From: Tigriopus japonicus
Taxonomy: Eukaryota; Arthropoda; Copepoda; Harpacticoida; Harpacticidae
DNA length: 64,000 nt
Direction: 5' to 3'
Assembly (NCBI GenBank): GCA_010645155.1
Contig: CM021321.1
Span: 7,968,390-8,032,389, forward strand
The notes under the pieces were generated by a model, which did no database searches, was not told the origin of the DNA, and saw only the letters and a program-made list of their open reading frames with translations. Positions 12,066 to 23,647 of the stretch are shown here, one piece after another. How positions within the stretch are numbered: the stretch's first letter is position 1; each line of letters begins with the position of its first letter. Position numbers and translations under genes: made by a program.

Positions 12066-12284
12066 TTTTGTTATTCGGATTCAGATTCGTTCTGATTGAG
12101 TAGAAAATTTTTCGGATTCAAATTCGTTTGGGTTGAATGGAAGCTGTCGGATTCGGATTCAGATTCGGACTATAGAAATCAAGTTCAGATTGGATTTCGG
12201 GGACCTGTCGGATCCAATGCACAGCTCTACTATAGAGACAAGGAAGTTGGCCCCAGTGGAAAGAAAAAAAAGTTGTCACAAAAC

Positions 12285-13500
12285 TGGGCCGGACTAATCC
12301 ATTGGGAGAGGCTCAAGAAATTAGGGCTGTACAGTACTCAGAAAAGGTATGAAAGGTATCTATCTGATACTCTATGTTTTCAAGAGCACTCATGGGCTCT
12401 GTCCTAATCCAGGATTTGAGATCAGTTGTAGTGATCGTAGAGGTTTTACGTGCGTTCTGAGAGCACCTCCAAATCCAAGGGAATCGAGGCTAGTTCGAAC
12501 AATGAAGTCCTCCTCTCTTCTTTATCGGGCTCCTTCATTGTTCAATTTGTTACCCATTGGTAGAGCCAAGATTTTTAGGTGAAAAATTAGAAAATAATTT
12601 TTCACCTTTTTTAATGCTTTTGATGGAAAAAATTTTTTTTGCCCTTTTTAGCAAAAAAATAACTTTTTTGACACTTTTTGGGACAAAAGGTTAATAAATG
12701 CCGAGATTTACAACATTTACCACCTGGTTTAGAGAAAGTGATTTCTAACTTAGTGAAAAATGGTCATATTTATACTATCACTAAGGAAGGGCATTGATTT
12801 AAATTCACATTTAATTTCAAGAGGCTAGAGGCAGTTCTTTGAAACATGTAGAAATGAGTAAAATTTACAATTATTTTTTTCCATTGGCCTTCCAAAGAAA
12901 ATGGTTGGTAGTGCATTTATCTAACTTTTTCATTTTTTAAAGAATTGGCTTCTGGGCACTGCGCAAAAAAAAAAAACAACGCATTGGAGGTTTTGTGAGT
13001 CAATCAAATTTGGCGCCTCAAATGACAAGCTCGTAAACTTGTCCATGTTGAAAATGATGGTTCAAATGGCACAACTTGGTAAGAATGTGGTGTGGGCGTG
13101 GTATGGTAGCCGACTGCGCCATGCAGTGTGAGGCTACTGAGGTAATCAACGGCAATAATACTTCACATTATACATTCCGATAGAAATTCAAACAGTCTCA
13201 AATAAGGATAAAAAGCGTGTCAGGTGAATTGGGATTCTCAGGGTGACCTCGGTATACTTCAACATTCCAATATGTTCACCAATGTAAGTGCTTCTATTGT
13301 AAAAGGCGCACGATAAGAACCTTTTTTTTTACTTTTTTTTGGTTATTTTCTTCACCTATTTACCACTTTTTTGGCTTTTTTCTTCACCTAAAAATCCTGG
13401 CTCTACCCATTAGTCTTCGTCGGGAATGCCTTTGGCTTAGTTGTAAACCTGTTGAGTTTGATAAGATACAAATCAATTTGTATTTTAAGATCAGTTTTTG
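12285..13500 (+). pseudogene. LINE C-terminal fragment split by element J
   Basis: The frame reads LIHWERLKKLGLYSTQKRYERY, a conserved block of LINE polymerases downstream of the reverse-transcriptase core. After a frameshift near 12370-12400 it continues GLCPNPGFEISCSDRRGF and then SLLYRAPSLFNLLPI. The reading resumes after element J (12561-13405) as SLRRECLWLSCKPVEFDK, so the transposon landed inside an already present LINE copy. Frameshifts show that the LINE is dead. Confidence 0.7.
12561..13405. mobile_element. hAT-like element J inserted in a LINE
   Basis: Left end TAGAGCCAAGATTTTTAGG pairs with the reverse complement of the right end, TAGAGCCAGGATTTTTAGG. The flanking octamers are CCCATTGG (12553-12560) and CCCATTAG (13406-13413), 7 of 8 identical. 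Both subterminal parts carry TTCACCT and TTTTTTG words. The 845 bp hold no transposase frame. Confidence 0.85.
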
Positions 13501-16303
13501 GTCACACTTTCTTTTTCTTTAGGAATAGTATTCTTCAAACTCAAATTTAGGGTTGGCAACAATTATACTTTTTGACATGTATATTTTCAAATCTTAACGA
13601 TTTGATCTTCAACCCTCTGATAAGATGTTTTGTACCTGAGTCATTTTGACGTGCTCCTTTATTAAATTAGAAGAGTCAGAACATGCACCAACGTACAATT
13701 TGTCTCTCAAAAAACCACTGAAGATAATGATTTAAAAAGATGACATCCAAACCAATGGTTTAGGGTGGTAATGTTTGAAAAGACCCAATTTATTCAAATG
13801 TAAATATTTTTTGTATATGATCGAGTACCTCATGAAAAAAATGGCATATGTGGTGCATATGTGATGGCATGTGTTCAGGCTTTCAAAAATTTATCCAGGA
13901 CACAATTCATTAATTTCCTAAGAGGTGAACTTTTTGTAATAATTGTTCATCAAACTTTTGCAAATTTTTTAAAGCCTGAAGGACACGCTGAAAGAGAAAA
14001 TCGAAGATATTCAAGATATTATCGACTTGGCTGACGTGGACAAAGCAATACTAGATGAGTTTAGTACAGAAAACGATCTCATCCACTTTTGAATTGTTCG
14101 TTTTTCCTTGTAAACAAAACAAGCCTTCTTCAAACTAAATGACCCTTAACTGAAAAGAGGCCACAAATTTGTTTTCTTTGAGAGCTTCCAATATTTCATT
14201 TGTAAATTGTTCAGGTATTTTTAGCATTAACTAATTGCAATTCCTTTCAATTGCATAATATTGTTGCAATTAAGACACTTGAACTTCTGCATCTGAATTG
14301 TAAAAGAGTTTTTTTTTTCAATGCGTTGCAAATGTTATTACGTCTTTTTGCTTCAATGTATTTTTTATGTTACTTTGTTTGTTGTGTCAAAGTTTTAGTC
14401 ATCACTTGATTGTTTGCTAAACGCAAATGAAAGTGTAATAAATGTGAGGTGTTAAATATCTACAACTTGGCTTTTGAAAATGCATTGCAATATAGACTGA
14501 AACCGATAAAGAAACCCCAATTTCTACCCAAAAAATGGGATACTTTGGGTTGGAAAAGCAAGGTCTCGTCTAGAACCTCTGGAGAAAAACGAAGTTTTGA
14601 AACTTGTGGCGGAATGTTTTGATAATTTGGTCTCGCAACCTCGATAACCATCGCCTGGATTTATCGCCTAGAAAGTTTGACCGGTTCATTTTTGGCCCAA
14701 AAAAGCGATAAAACTTTCCGGGAATATGAAAACTCAAATTTCCAAGCAAATAATATAGGTTTTTGATGTCATTAGCCTCCACATATTTTGATGAGCAATG
14801 TAAACACCCAAATTCCGTTAACAAATGTTTTTCCCAAAGATGCTTTTAAGCAGCTCTTCGCAAATTGAACACATCCAAGTATGATTCCGACAAGATTTGG
14901 TTATTTCAAACCTGATGTTTTTGACACTTCCAACCCATGGTTATAGGTAATATCTCCAGGCTCTATCTTTAAAGAGAATAATTTGATATTAATTTGTTAT
15001 TTTACGAGGGTCCTTGGAGCAAGCGTAACAAATATTGGATTGATTTGGTTCCTCTGACTTTGCGACTATTATCGAGAAATTCTTAGAAAATTTGCATGAT
15101 AAGGGAAATTGGTGATTAGGTGGATCAATTCTAAGTCAAGTTTTGCCACTTTGGAACAAATCAGAGCATTTATTTTGAATCCCATGTATATTTTGAGCCA
15201 CGCTAGGTTGCATTTTCCGACCAAGACTCGACAGATGTGGTTGACACAGGAAGGTGAAAGTGAGATGTAGTTCTCCATCCATTAATATGAAAATCGTACT
15301 CATGTTTCATGAATAAAGTCCTAGAAAGTAGACACACTTTGCTTGGACTTCCATGGCCTTTAATATCTAAACTTTCAAAAGTCAACAAAGACAGTGTTGG
15401 TTGTTTCGGTTGGGTGGTTGGGTGGCGGTTTGGGTTTAGGGTATAAGAAGTTAGAGTCTTTTAGTTGTGGTCTCTTTTTTTGGTTGTGAGGTGACCAATG
15501 AAAGAAACCAAGGGATAACGTTGTGGATTAGACTGCTTGCACTTTATCAATGAGATGAAATTTAAATGTTGTAAAGGATTGATCCTCAGTTTCCTAAGTT
15601 AATAACTATTGATGTTCAATGTGTTGAATAATATCAATTGTTTGACCAAATTTTCCATACATCAAAAACGTTACTATAATTCTAACTCTGAATGACTTAA
15701 TAAAAAGAGTTTTTTTTCAAAAAACGTTGAGCTCTTCTTTTGCAGGGTTCGGATTGCGTTTGGTTTGGCCCATTTATATGATATGCAAAGCATTTTACGA
15801 AAAAACTTGGTTTTTTTTACATAATTTTATCAGTTTCGGTGTTGATGGTTGGTCCATACTACAACAAAAAAACTGTAACACCACTCTCACACCGCCGACA
15901 CCATCAAAAGCTTGATGAACAAAGTTTGGCATGCTCGCTTAACACTCCTCCCAATTAACACCCCAAATCCTAAATCCATCTCCATCTCATCTTACTTTTT
16001 TCCCCAGCCGTGTAGACGGGGGTAGGATATTGAAAAGCTCTTCTATATTTTTGACTCTGAGTCGTTTTTTTCTTCTGTTTCGATAAAGATCCTAAGCACC
16101 CAATCTTGCATTATTTTTATCACCCGCGTACTTTTCTAACTCGCAATCTTATACTTTGGATTTTGTGAGCAGTTATCTTGACTCTTGAGTGACGTGACAA
16201 TAAGGTTTGTAATTCAAGAAGACAGCCAGAAAGATAAGAAAAAAGTGCTCGTAGTTTCTTTATTGTCGAAAGGATAAGGTGAAGAAGACAAACATTTAGA
16301 AAC
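13501..16303. other. Intergenic with one candidate exon
   Basis: Apart from the candidate exon at 13975-14092 I see no gene. A G/T-rich patch near 15400-15450 and scattered homopolymers are the only patterns. The ADA promoter must lie toward the right end of this stretch but shows no motif I can defend. Confidence 0.5.
13975..14092 (+). CDS. Candidate terminal coding exon, unassigned
   Basis: After a pyrimidine-rich tract and AAAG acceptor, a 38-codon frame reads LKDTLKEKIEDIQDIIDLAD and on to NDLIHF before TGA at 14090. Its composition is less AT-rich than its flanks and the peptide looks like an acidic helix. An AATAAA lies near 14435. No upstream exon or homolog was recognised, so this may be the last exon of a gene whose other exons I missed, a remnant, or chance. 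Confidence 0.3.
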
Positions 16304-19300
16304 ATGAGTTTCAAGAAAAGGGCGTTTTCAATTCCGGACACTTTGGGTGAAGAATTACATGGTCATCGACCCAAAAGCAGGGTAAGACGAGTACTGCATT
16401 GATATTTCAACAATCGACTAACAGTTTTAGATTGGGGGGAAGGTTTTGGTATTACTGGAAGGTGCTAACAATACAAGGGATTAATTAACGAAATCCAATT
16501 TAAATCATTGGTATTCTGCCCATTAAATCAATGGATCTCTTTAAAGTAACATCGCTTTATAATAACGAGCATTCAAGTGAAAACTAGAATAGAAAAATTA
16601 AGGGGTGAAAGAAAGGAAAATCTGTGGAACAGGTGCGTTTTGCATTGGGTATTTCTCGAAGGACCAAGATTATGTAGTATTGAATTATCGAACCTTAAAA
16701 AAATTACAAAAAATGTATCAGTATACTTAGTGTTTACATGAGTTTATTGATTATATATCATTTAAGCTTATTTTGATGCAGAAAAATCTTTTCTGAGGTC
16801 GAGGCAAATTCAATTTGAAAAACTCTACAGATTAACGTAATGTTTTCACTTAATTTCAATTAAAGTGGTATCTAATTGTGCTCTCAATATGATTTGACTT
16901 AGTTTTAACAAGCCAGCAAATTTGATGGGGTTTCAGGTGGATGAATTTAATTTGCCGTTTATAATTTTTTGAGTCTGGTAAACACCTTATTGAGTTTGGG
17001 AATTTCCATGCTAACTTGATAGCCCATTTTGAGTTTCGTCCCTCAGGCTAAAAGGTCAGGCTTAAGATTTTTAATTTGATAAAGATAAAACATAAATAAC
17101 ATGGGTTTTTAGATACTTTTGATACAAACAAAGGAGGCCTTTGTTAATTGACCTGATGACGCGTACTCTTTGACCATTTACGGCTTACCAGAGATTGAGA
17201 TGGAGCTTTTACAAGTTACAATATTGCTGGGCACGATGTAGTCCAGTCAAATCTGATAACAGATATCTTTTAATTCTGTTTTAATGTTTTTTTTTTAAAT
17301 TTTCGACCAATAAATCTCACCTTTTCACCGCTAGGATTTTCGAAACCTTTCTCTGTTCCCACAGTAATACCAATGCAATGCTGAGGCCTAGGGTTTGATA
17401 AATTTTAAAATGGAAGGTCCATTTTGTCTAACATTACCTTTGTTTTTTTAAATAAGGTATGATAATACCACTGTTTTTACACGCTTTTAGGTTTGTATAA
17501 CATCGGGAACGTCTTGTAAACTACAAAAAATATGTTTCTGTCTTTATTTTTAAGGTTGAGCTACATATTCACTTGGATGGTGCAATCCGTCATGAGACAA
17601 TCTGGGAGTTACTCAAATCCAAAAACATTCCTCTTCCTGGCAACGGATCCCTGACAACTTTGAAAAAGAATCTTAGTGTGAGGAAGCCAAAAGATTTGTG
17701 TCATTTTCTTGAAGGGTTCACGACATTTTTCCCCATTTATATGTAAGTGTAATAAAAATCTTCACTAACTACGAGCAGCCGCAATTTTGGGTAATTTGCC
17801 ATTTTTTACATTCTTTTCATGTAATGTAGTGGAAACCTGGAAGTGATTAAGAGAATTGCTTTGGAATTTTGTGAAGATGAGGCTACTCATGGAGTGGCTT
17901 ATGTGGAGGCAAGGTTTTCTCCGCATCTGATGCTTTGTCCTAAATCACCCGAAGTAACAACCAAGGACATAATCAAAGCTGTCTTGGAAGGATTTAAAGA
18001 AGGAGAAGCTAAGTATTGCATCAAGGTATTTCAAGATTTACTTTGACCGAATTGAAAGAAACCGGTTTCATCCGAAGATAATATTTACTCCTAGCTACAT
18101 CAAGAATAATTGAAGTTCTTTTCTACTTTCTTCTTTTTATTTCTGGGCGAATTGTTGGCACATTTCAATCCATTGTTAATAGTAGCCAAGCCGGGTTGGT
18201 CTTTGTCGTCGACATTGTCAAGCAATCATCCATGGATAGATTAATGGATTCGATTAGATCATAGATTTGGAGAATGTTTCTTTGTGCATAAACACGTTTT
18301 TGCATGATCCACTTTGAGAAAATTTGACAAAAATGTTTCAGAACTGCACAAGGAGAACGACACTTATAATATCAAAGCTAGACTCCGCTAGATTTTATTT
18401 TGTACTGGATAATATATTTAATTGCTTTTGACACACAGATGCCCTCGATAATATCAGTATTTTTTTACAGGCCAGACTGATCTTGTGTTGCATCAGAGGC
18501 CGTGCCGACGAATGCATGGAAGTTTTGAACTTGTGCGAGATGTTCAGAAATGAAGGAGTTGTGGGTATGGACATCGCTGGAGATGAAGCGTCCATTGCCG
18601 AATCTGGTAAGACCATGAGAATTGAAACCAGTTTGTTTTTTAACAAGGATTACGTTGCTTATACAAACCGTTGCAAGTATTACATTACGTTCTGGATGAT
18701 AGCATCGTACCTAATTGTAACGAAATCAATCAAACAAGGTTTACTTTTAGCTAAAAAGTATTGGGTCATTTTCGGAGCAATTCCTACAAATAACAAAAAA
18801 TAGAACTTTCTAGTTTCTATCTCTTAACAGTTCACTTTCGGTCTTGGAAGAAACACGGGAATCATTACATTTAACTCGAAATCTAGAGCTATTGAAAATC
18901 CATAGGTTCTGTGGACAAGGAAATTGCGGCATTCACTGAAGCCAAAAAGTTGGGGATCCATAGAACTGTTCATGCCGGAGAAGCAGCCCCCGCAAGTAGC
19001 GTAAAGGAGGTAAATCAAATATGCATTGTTTTAGTCAGCGTAAAAATGTCAAAGCATTTTAGGCCTTGGATGTCCTTCATGCCGAACGTATTGGTCATGG
19101 ATATCGAGTTTTGGAAGATCCGGCACTGTATAAAAGATGCTTGGAGGAGAAAGTTCACTTCGAATGCTGTCCCCATTCGTCCATTCTGACAGGGTCCGTT
19201 TCTTTGGAGCATGTAGTAAAACATCCGGTGGTTCAATTTGCCATTGATGAAGCCAACTTTTCCATCAATAGTGACGATCCTACGATCACAAACACATATC

Positions 19301-19520
19301 TGCCCGAAGAATACGATATCGTCCAATCTTGGGGCTTGACTGAAGCCCATTTAACAAGAGCGGTGAGTTTTGAATCTTGAACACAGCCAACGAAAAATGT
19401 CTCATCAATAACCTCTAATTACAGAACTTCAATGCTGCCAAAGCGTCATTTTTACCAGAAGATGAGAAAAAAGCTCTGATCAAGGACTTGAAACAAGCCT
19501 ATGGAGTGACCGAAGATTGA
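16304..19520 (+). CDS. ADA: Adenosine deaminase (seven exons, 365 aa)
   Basis: Zinc enzyme converting adenosine and deoxyadenosine to inosine and deoxyinosine in purine salvage; usually cytosolic. Exons: 16304-16381, 17555-17742, 17830-18025, 18471-18606, 18906-19009, 19063-19362, 19425-19520; all introns are GT-AG and every join keeps frame. The 365 residues compare with 363 in human ADA. All key motifs are present: VELHIHLDG (two zinc-binding histidines), AYVEARFSPH, DIAGDE, HRTVHAGE (zinc histidine and catalytic glutamate), RIGHGY (catalytic histidine) and SINSDDP (zinc and substrate aspartates). The C-terminus FNAAKASFLPEDEK also matches the family. The N-terminus before VELHIHLDG is about 15 residues longer than in human. 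Introns of 87, 53 and 62 bp sit beside one of 1.17 kb. It belongs to the classical ADA type rather than the secreted ADGF/CECR1 type, since neither a signal peptide nor the extra N-terminal domain is present. Confidence 0.96.
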
Positions 19521-19649
19521 CACATTACATTGACTTTTCAATGAAGTTCATAAAGTACCGTGCTACACTGAATTATCAAACAATTATTTTCCGGCAACAA
19601 ATTAAGGATATTTTTTTCAAACAGATTTTAAAGTCATCGCCAAAGTCAA

Positions 19650-19937
19650 TTAAATAAGATTGCCCTGATTTCCCCGAATGTCGTAGTTGGGAGCTGAGTC
19701 TTCTAGGGCCCTAATAATGCCTTTGAAGAAGACATAGAACAAAGCTAGGACCACAACGAGCAAAACGAATAGGAACACCCCTAACATGATGTGCTGACAG
19801 TATTGGGAACCAGGGACGGGCGTGCCACCGGTGCAGCGAGTTCTGCGAGCCCTAGTCTCGTTGGGCGTTGCTTCAGGAGCTGCATCTTCCTCCTCTGGAA
19901 GTGCAATGACTGGGATGACCAAATGGGGTCGCGACAT
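19650..19937 (-). CDS. Small single-pass membrane protein, 95 aa
   Basis: An uninterrupted frame from ATG 19937 to TAA at 19650. Residues 1-48 are polar, with an acidic patch (EEEDAAPEA) and two cysteines (35, 47). Residues about 49-71 form a strongly hydrophobic helix (MLGVFLFVLLVVVLALFYVF), and the last 24 residues are polar (DSAPNYDIRGNQGNLI). There is no signal peptide, so a tail-proximal anchor is likely. Composition and codon use look coding, unlike the flanks. The gene is tail-to-tail with ADA, 129 bp apart. I do not recognise the family and cannot give a function. Further upstream non-coding exons are possible. Confidence 0.65.
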   Translation of the reverse strand: MSRPHLVIPVIALPEEEDAAPEATPNETRARRTRCTGGTPVPGSQYCQHIMLGVFLFVLLVVVLALFYVFFKGIIRALEDSAPNYDIRGNQGNLI

Positions 19938-20045
19938 CTCGTAAGCTTTGGAGTTTTCTTGAGGAGTGGATGAAGGTTAAGAGTTTCTTCGTCTACGTCT
20001 AATCCGTCTAATCGGTCTAATCATACATAACTTGAATGAACCAAT

Positions 20046-20900
20046 CAGCGTGACCAACTGATGAAGATCAAAAAGAGCTAAAAACCTTAGCTTCAAGGCA
20101 AATTTTGGAGCTAAAAGAGCTAAGTTTTGTTTAAAAAAGAGCTAAAAAAGAGCTAAATTTAAAATGGCCAAACACACTAATATTATCATACTTTTGGACG
20201 TTATGTAATTGGCAGGGTCTTTCAAGAAATGGCTTTTTAGAGGGTTTTTTTTTTACTTCCTTAAAAAAAAAGCCACGAAATGAGGTTTTTTCTGTGAAGT
20301 GATGTTGGCTTTTTGCATGTTACATATTGAGCGGGGATAATGAAAGACTTTTATGCCTCGGTTAATGGCAACAGCCGTTTTTTTTTATTTCTGGGCCGAT
20401 CACAGAAAAATCTAATTTAACCCACTATTTGTCGTAATTTAAAGCTCGCATGCTCAATTTCAAATTGATCAAATGAACTTTTTGTCAGTTTGAGTAGAAT
20501 AGTTTGAAGCAAAGCGTAATGTAAGTGGAGGTTTTAGTCGGTACCAGCACATAAATGGACATTGTGAACGACAAGCCAAAAGCTGCTACTTTTTTTGCTT
20601 TAGCATGATGAGCCATAGTTTGAAGTCGATTCTCCTGAAAATCCTACGTATTTTGTAAAAAGAAAAAAACATTTTTTAACAAGCAACATTTTGTTGGGTA
20701 GAAAATCTGCCAACTTGGAAAATTGTGAAAAGGAGCCAAAAATCCCTAAAATTCTCAGAAAAAGAGCTATAAACGGTAAAATATTTAAAAAAGAGCTAAG
20801 AGAGCCATAAGAGCTAAATGCCTAAATTTGGAGCTAAATTTCCAAAATAGCAGGAAAAAGAGCTAAATTTAGCTCTAAAGAGCTAAAATTGGTCAGGCTG
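20046..20900. mobile_element. hAT-like MITE F, GAGCTAAA-filled
   Basis: Left end CAGCGTGACCAA pairs with the reverse complement of the right end, CAGCCTGACCAA. An exact 8-bp duplication, GAACCAAT, flanks it (20038-20045 and 20901-20908). About 110 bp at the left and 140 bp at the right are degenerate tandem copies of GAGCTAAA(T); the centre is unrelated sequence without coding frames. Confidence 0.88.
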
Positions 20901-20908
20901 GAACCAAT

Positions 20909-22263
20909 AAAGTGATGAGCCAGGGTGGTCAGATATTTTTGGCGTATGGATGCTAGCTGAAGTCAAATCAGAGCTAGAAAAATTCTGGTTTGAGAGTAGA
21001 AAATGCAAAAAAGCTAATTTCGAAAGGTAGAACGAAGGGCTGTTCTGTCCAATAGGACTTATGAGAACTTATGTTTTTACTAAGATTTAATTGCGATTGA
21101 CAAACTAAAATTAGATTTGGTTTGTAAATAAGAGGAGAACGATTAAATCTACCAGAAAATTGACTTGTTCCAACCATTTTTAGAGGTGTTAAAAAATTTA
21201 GCCGAAGTTTACAAAAATCGACACTAGATGGAGGCAAAACAAGAGTAAAGTTGCTCGAATTTAGAGCTATTCTCAACTTCTGCTGTTTTTTGAGTCTGGT
21301 GTTTGCACTTTTTAGGCGCGTTGCGTCTTGTTGACGATGATGATATGTGCTATAAATGAGCCAAGTTTCAAATCTCCAGAGTGTTTGATTTTAATATTCT
21401 GAAGGATTTTAAATAATATCTTGGAATTGGAAGAAATGAAAAAAATCAATTAAATTCAAATTACTCCAAAAAAAATGGGGCGTGCGCCTCACTTCTTCAT
21501 AAAGAAATATAGGCAATTAGCAGAATATCTTTTGATGTATAATACATATTTCGAAGTTCAAATTTTGTCTTTGAACTTTTGTTTTTTAAGTTTTCATTTT
21601 CTTTGAAAATTTGAAAAACGCTAGACGACCTCAAAATCCAAGAAAATCCTAATTTTGACCAATTAGACGAAAAGAGAGGAATAAAATTGCCCAATGAGAC
21701 GAAAAAAAACGAATTAAAATATCAGACGAATAAACTTTTCGCGATGAACAACTGAAAAAGACGATCAAATTTATAATAGTAATTACTGGTGATGTCATTA
21801 TTTTTGGCGGGAAAAAAGGTCGGAAAACATGTTTCTGATGAGCTTGTAAGGTAGCTAAAACGAAAATTTAGGCCTGGTTATTTCAACAATCCCTTTCTCA
21901 TTTGCACAACTTGAAGTTAGATTAGCAATTCTTGACATTTGTTTTGCAAAAAATATGTGTTGTTGGTTTTATAAAAAAATTCTTACATTAAGAGGATTCT
22001 TCCGAATTTTTGAATCAGGAATGCCCAACATTGAATGACAAGATGGCCAGAAAAGATCGGTTCCCGGGACAGCTAAGCCTAAAAACAAATAATTTGTTTA
22101 ATTGAAGGCTTCCAATTTCTCCATTTGTTATTAAATTACTTTGTAACACTTCTCAACATACATAAACCATGCCATTGCTGTTGGATGCAACACTTTTCAA
22201 AAATCTGACCCTTGAAAACTGAGACATTTTTTGGCAAGCCTAGGTAATCGCTCCAAAGTTCCT
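20909..22263. other. Intergenic, no gene recognised
   Basis: AT-rich sequence. Around 21655-21765 the word AGACGAA recurs several times, reminiscent of the array-filled elements, but I could not find paired ends. Confidence 0.5.
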
Positions 22264-22676
22264 GTCCCTACTAGTGATGTGTTTCGAACCAGGAGTGCTG
22301 CCAGTTTTGACTCGAACGTTTATTGCTGTTGTTGCAGCCAAAATCCTACAAGCCTTAAAGATGATTAGATATATTCAAAGTTCTCATAATTAAGGGATCA
22401 AACACAAGTAACTGAACAAAAATTTCACACGAGTCCGGCTCTTCACGCCTATTCCACTTCAAAATGGCCGACCTTCCAAAAATGCGTTGAATCAAAAATA
22501 GGTCAATCAATTATATAGAGACACGTGATTGCTATCACGATTACTCGTCTAACATTAGGAATCCGGACAACGATAGCTGTTAATAAGGGCAGGTTGTATT
22601 GAACTTTTTGAAAAGACCTAAACAGGGACCAATTTGGCAACACTCAAACTAGTTCGATTTCGAGTTCCATCGATAG

Positions 22677-23480
22677 TACTGATGTGTTTCGAGTTGGATT
22701 TTTGGCAGAGTTTTGCCATTTTGGTTTTTAGAGTCAAAAATTTGACCACAACTAAACTTTTCAACAGGCAAAAGACCTTATCTGTCATAAAATATGGCAG
22801 CACTGCAACTCGAATTCCATTTTTATAACTTTGGATGGAACTCGAAATCGAACTAGTAGCAGCAACTGGCAGCACTCCTGGTTCGAAACACATGACTAGG
22901 GCCCGGAAAAATATTTGCAAAAAATTGACAAAATATTCAATATATATTTTCTTCAAAAGCCCAAAATATTTGGCTAAAAGCCGAATGATTATGAAATATT
23001 TTTTTGACAAGGCCATTTTTTGGCATTTTTGTCTATGTGCACCAATTTTCCAAATTTCTTTCTTGTGAAATGGATGCATTTAGCCGTTTTTGGGGGCAAA
23101 CTTGACATGTAATTGATTTAAACAATACAATTTTCAATTTGCCTCAAAAGATGGCGCAGTTTTTTCGTATATGATAGTAGTTTTGATTGTGAATGTCTAA
23201 TCTTAGTACAAATGCCATTTTGTAGAGATTTTTGTATTTTGGGTTCATTTTAGGAAGGCCCTTTTGAGCATTGGCCATTAATTTCTTTTCCTCAATATTC
23301 CCCAAAATATTTTTTTGACTGGAATATTCGACAAAAATATGTATTTTTCCTTGAAACAGCCAAAATATTTAAAAAAATCGAGGAAAAAAAGAGAAACATT
23401 TTTAAAATATTTTATATTTTAAAAAATTTAATCTTATTGTATCTATACCTTATTATATTTCCGGGCCCTACACAGCACTA
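22677..23480. mobile_element. hAT-like element R, nested in K
   Basis: Left end TACTGATGTGTTTCGAGTT; right end is the complement of TAGTGATGTGTTTCGAACC, so it is the same family as K but reversed. An exact 8-bp duplication, ATCGATAG, lies at 22669-22676 and 23481-23488. Element M split its right terminus about ten bases from the end. Excluding M it would be only about 230 bp, a shortened derivative. Confidence 0.85.
22897..23470. mobile_element. hAT-like MITE M, AAATATTT-filled, nested in R
   Basis: Left end TAGGGCCCGGAAAAATAT pairs with the reverse complement of the right end, TAGGGCCCGGAAATATAA. Flanking octamers CACATGAC (22889-22896) and CACAGCAC (23471-23478) match at 6 of 8. The 574 bp are rich in AAATATTT and related words, with no gene. 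Removing M restores a proper CACTA end to element R, which supports the borders. Confidence 0.8.
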
Positions 23481-23647
23481 ATCGATAGTAATAAAAATGG
23501 TTGAGTAGGCAATGCTGCCATTTTTTATGGTAGATAAGGTCTATAGTGTTTTGAAAAGTTTAGTTGTGGTCAAATTTTTTACCCAAAAAAACCAAAATGG
23601 CAAAACTCTGCCAAAAATCCAACTCGAAACACATCAGTAGTCCCTAC

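Larger units (their letters stand above)
10160..12229. mobile_element. hAT-like element E, TTCGGAT-filled, with nested insertions
   Basis: The left end TAGAGCTGTGCATCGGATCC matches the reverse complement of the right end, TAGAGCTGTGCATTGGATCC, at 19 of 20 positions. Flanking octamers ATATGGAG (10152-10159) and CTATAGAG (12230-12237) agree at 6 of 8. Both ends (10160-10320 and about 11716-12229) consist of degenerate TTCGGAT repeats. Between them sit foreign insertions: a probable LTR-element 5' end, the N gap and a SINE head. Before these insertions the element would have been well under 1 kb. Confidence 0.75.
22272..23639. mobile_element. hAT-like element K (outer of a three-level nest)
   Basis: Starts TAGTGATGTGTTTCGAACC and ends as the complement of TACTGATGTGTTTCGAGTT. 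It is flanked by an exact 8-bp duplication, GTCCCTAC (22264-22271 and 23640-23647). It is interrupted by element R. Without R it would be about 560 bp. A stretch of about 140 bp at its right side (23489-23639) is an inverted near-copy of the left part of R, because both belong to one family in opposite orientation. Confidence 0.88.

Noticed and set aside
15400..15445. Telomere-like G/T-rich text (TTTGGGTTTAGGG)
   Set aside because: Only an isolated, irregular patch; not a tandem array.
22618..23079. 153-residue open frame on the minus strand
   Set aside because: It crosses the borders of nested elements K, R and M and so cannot be one ancestral gene; no domain is visible.
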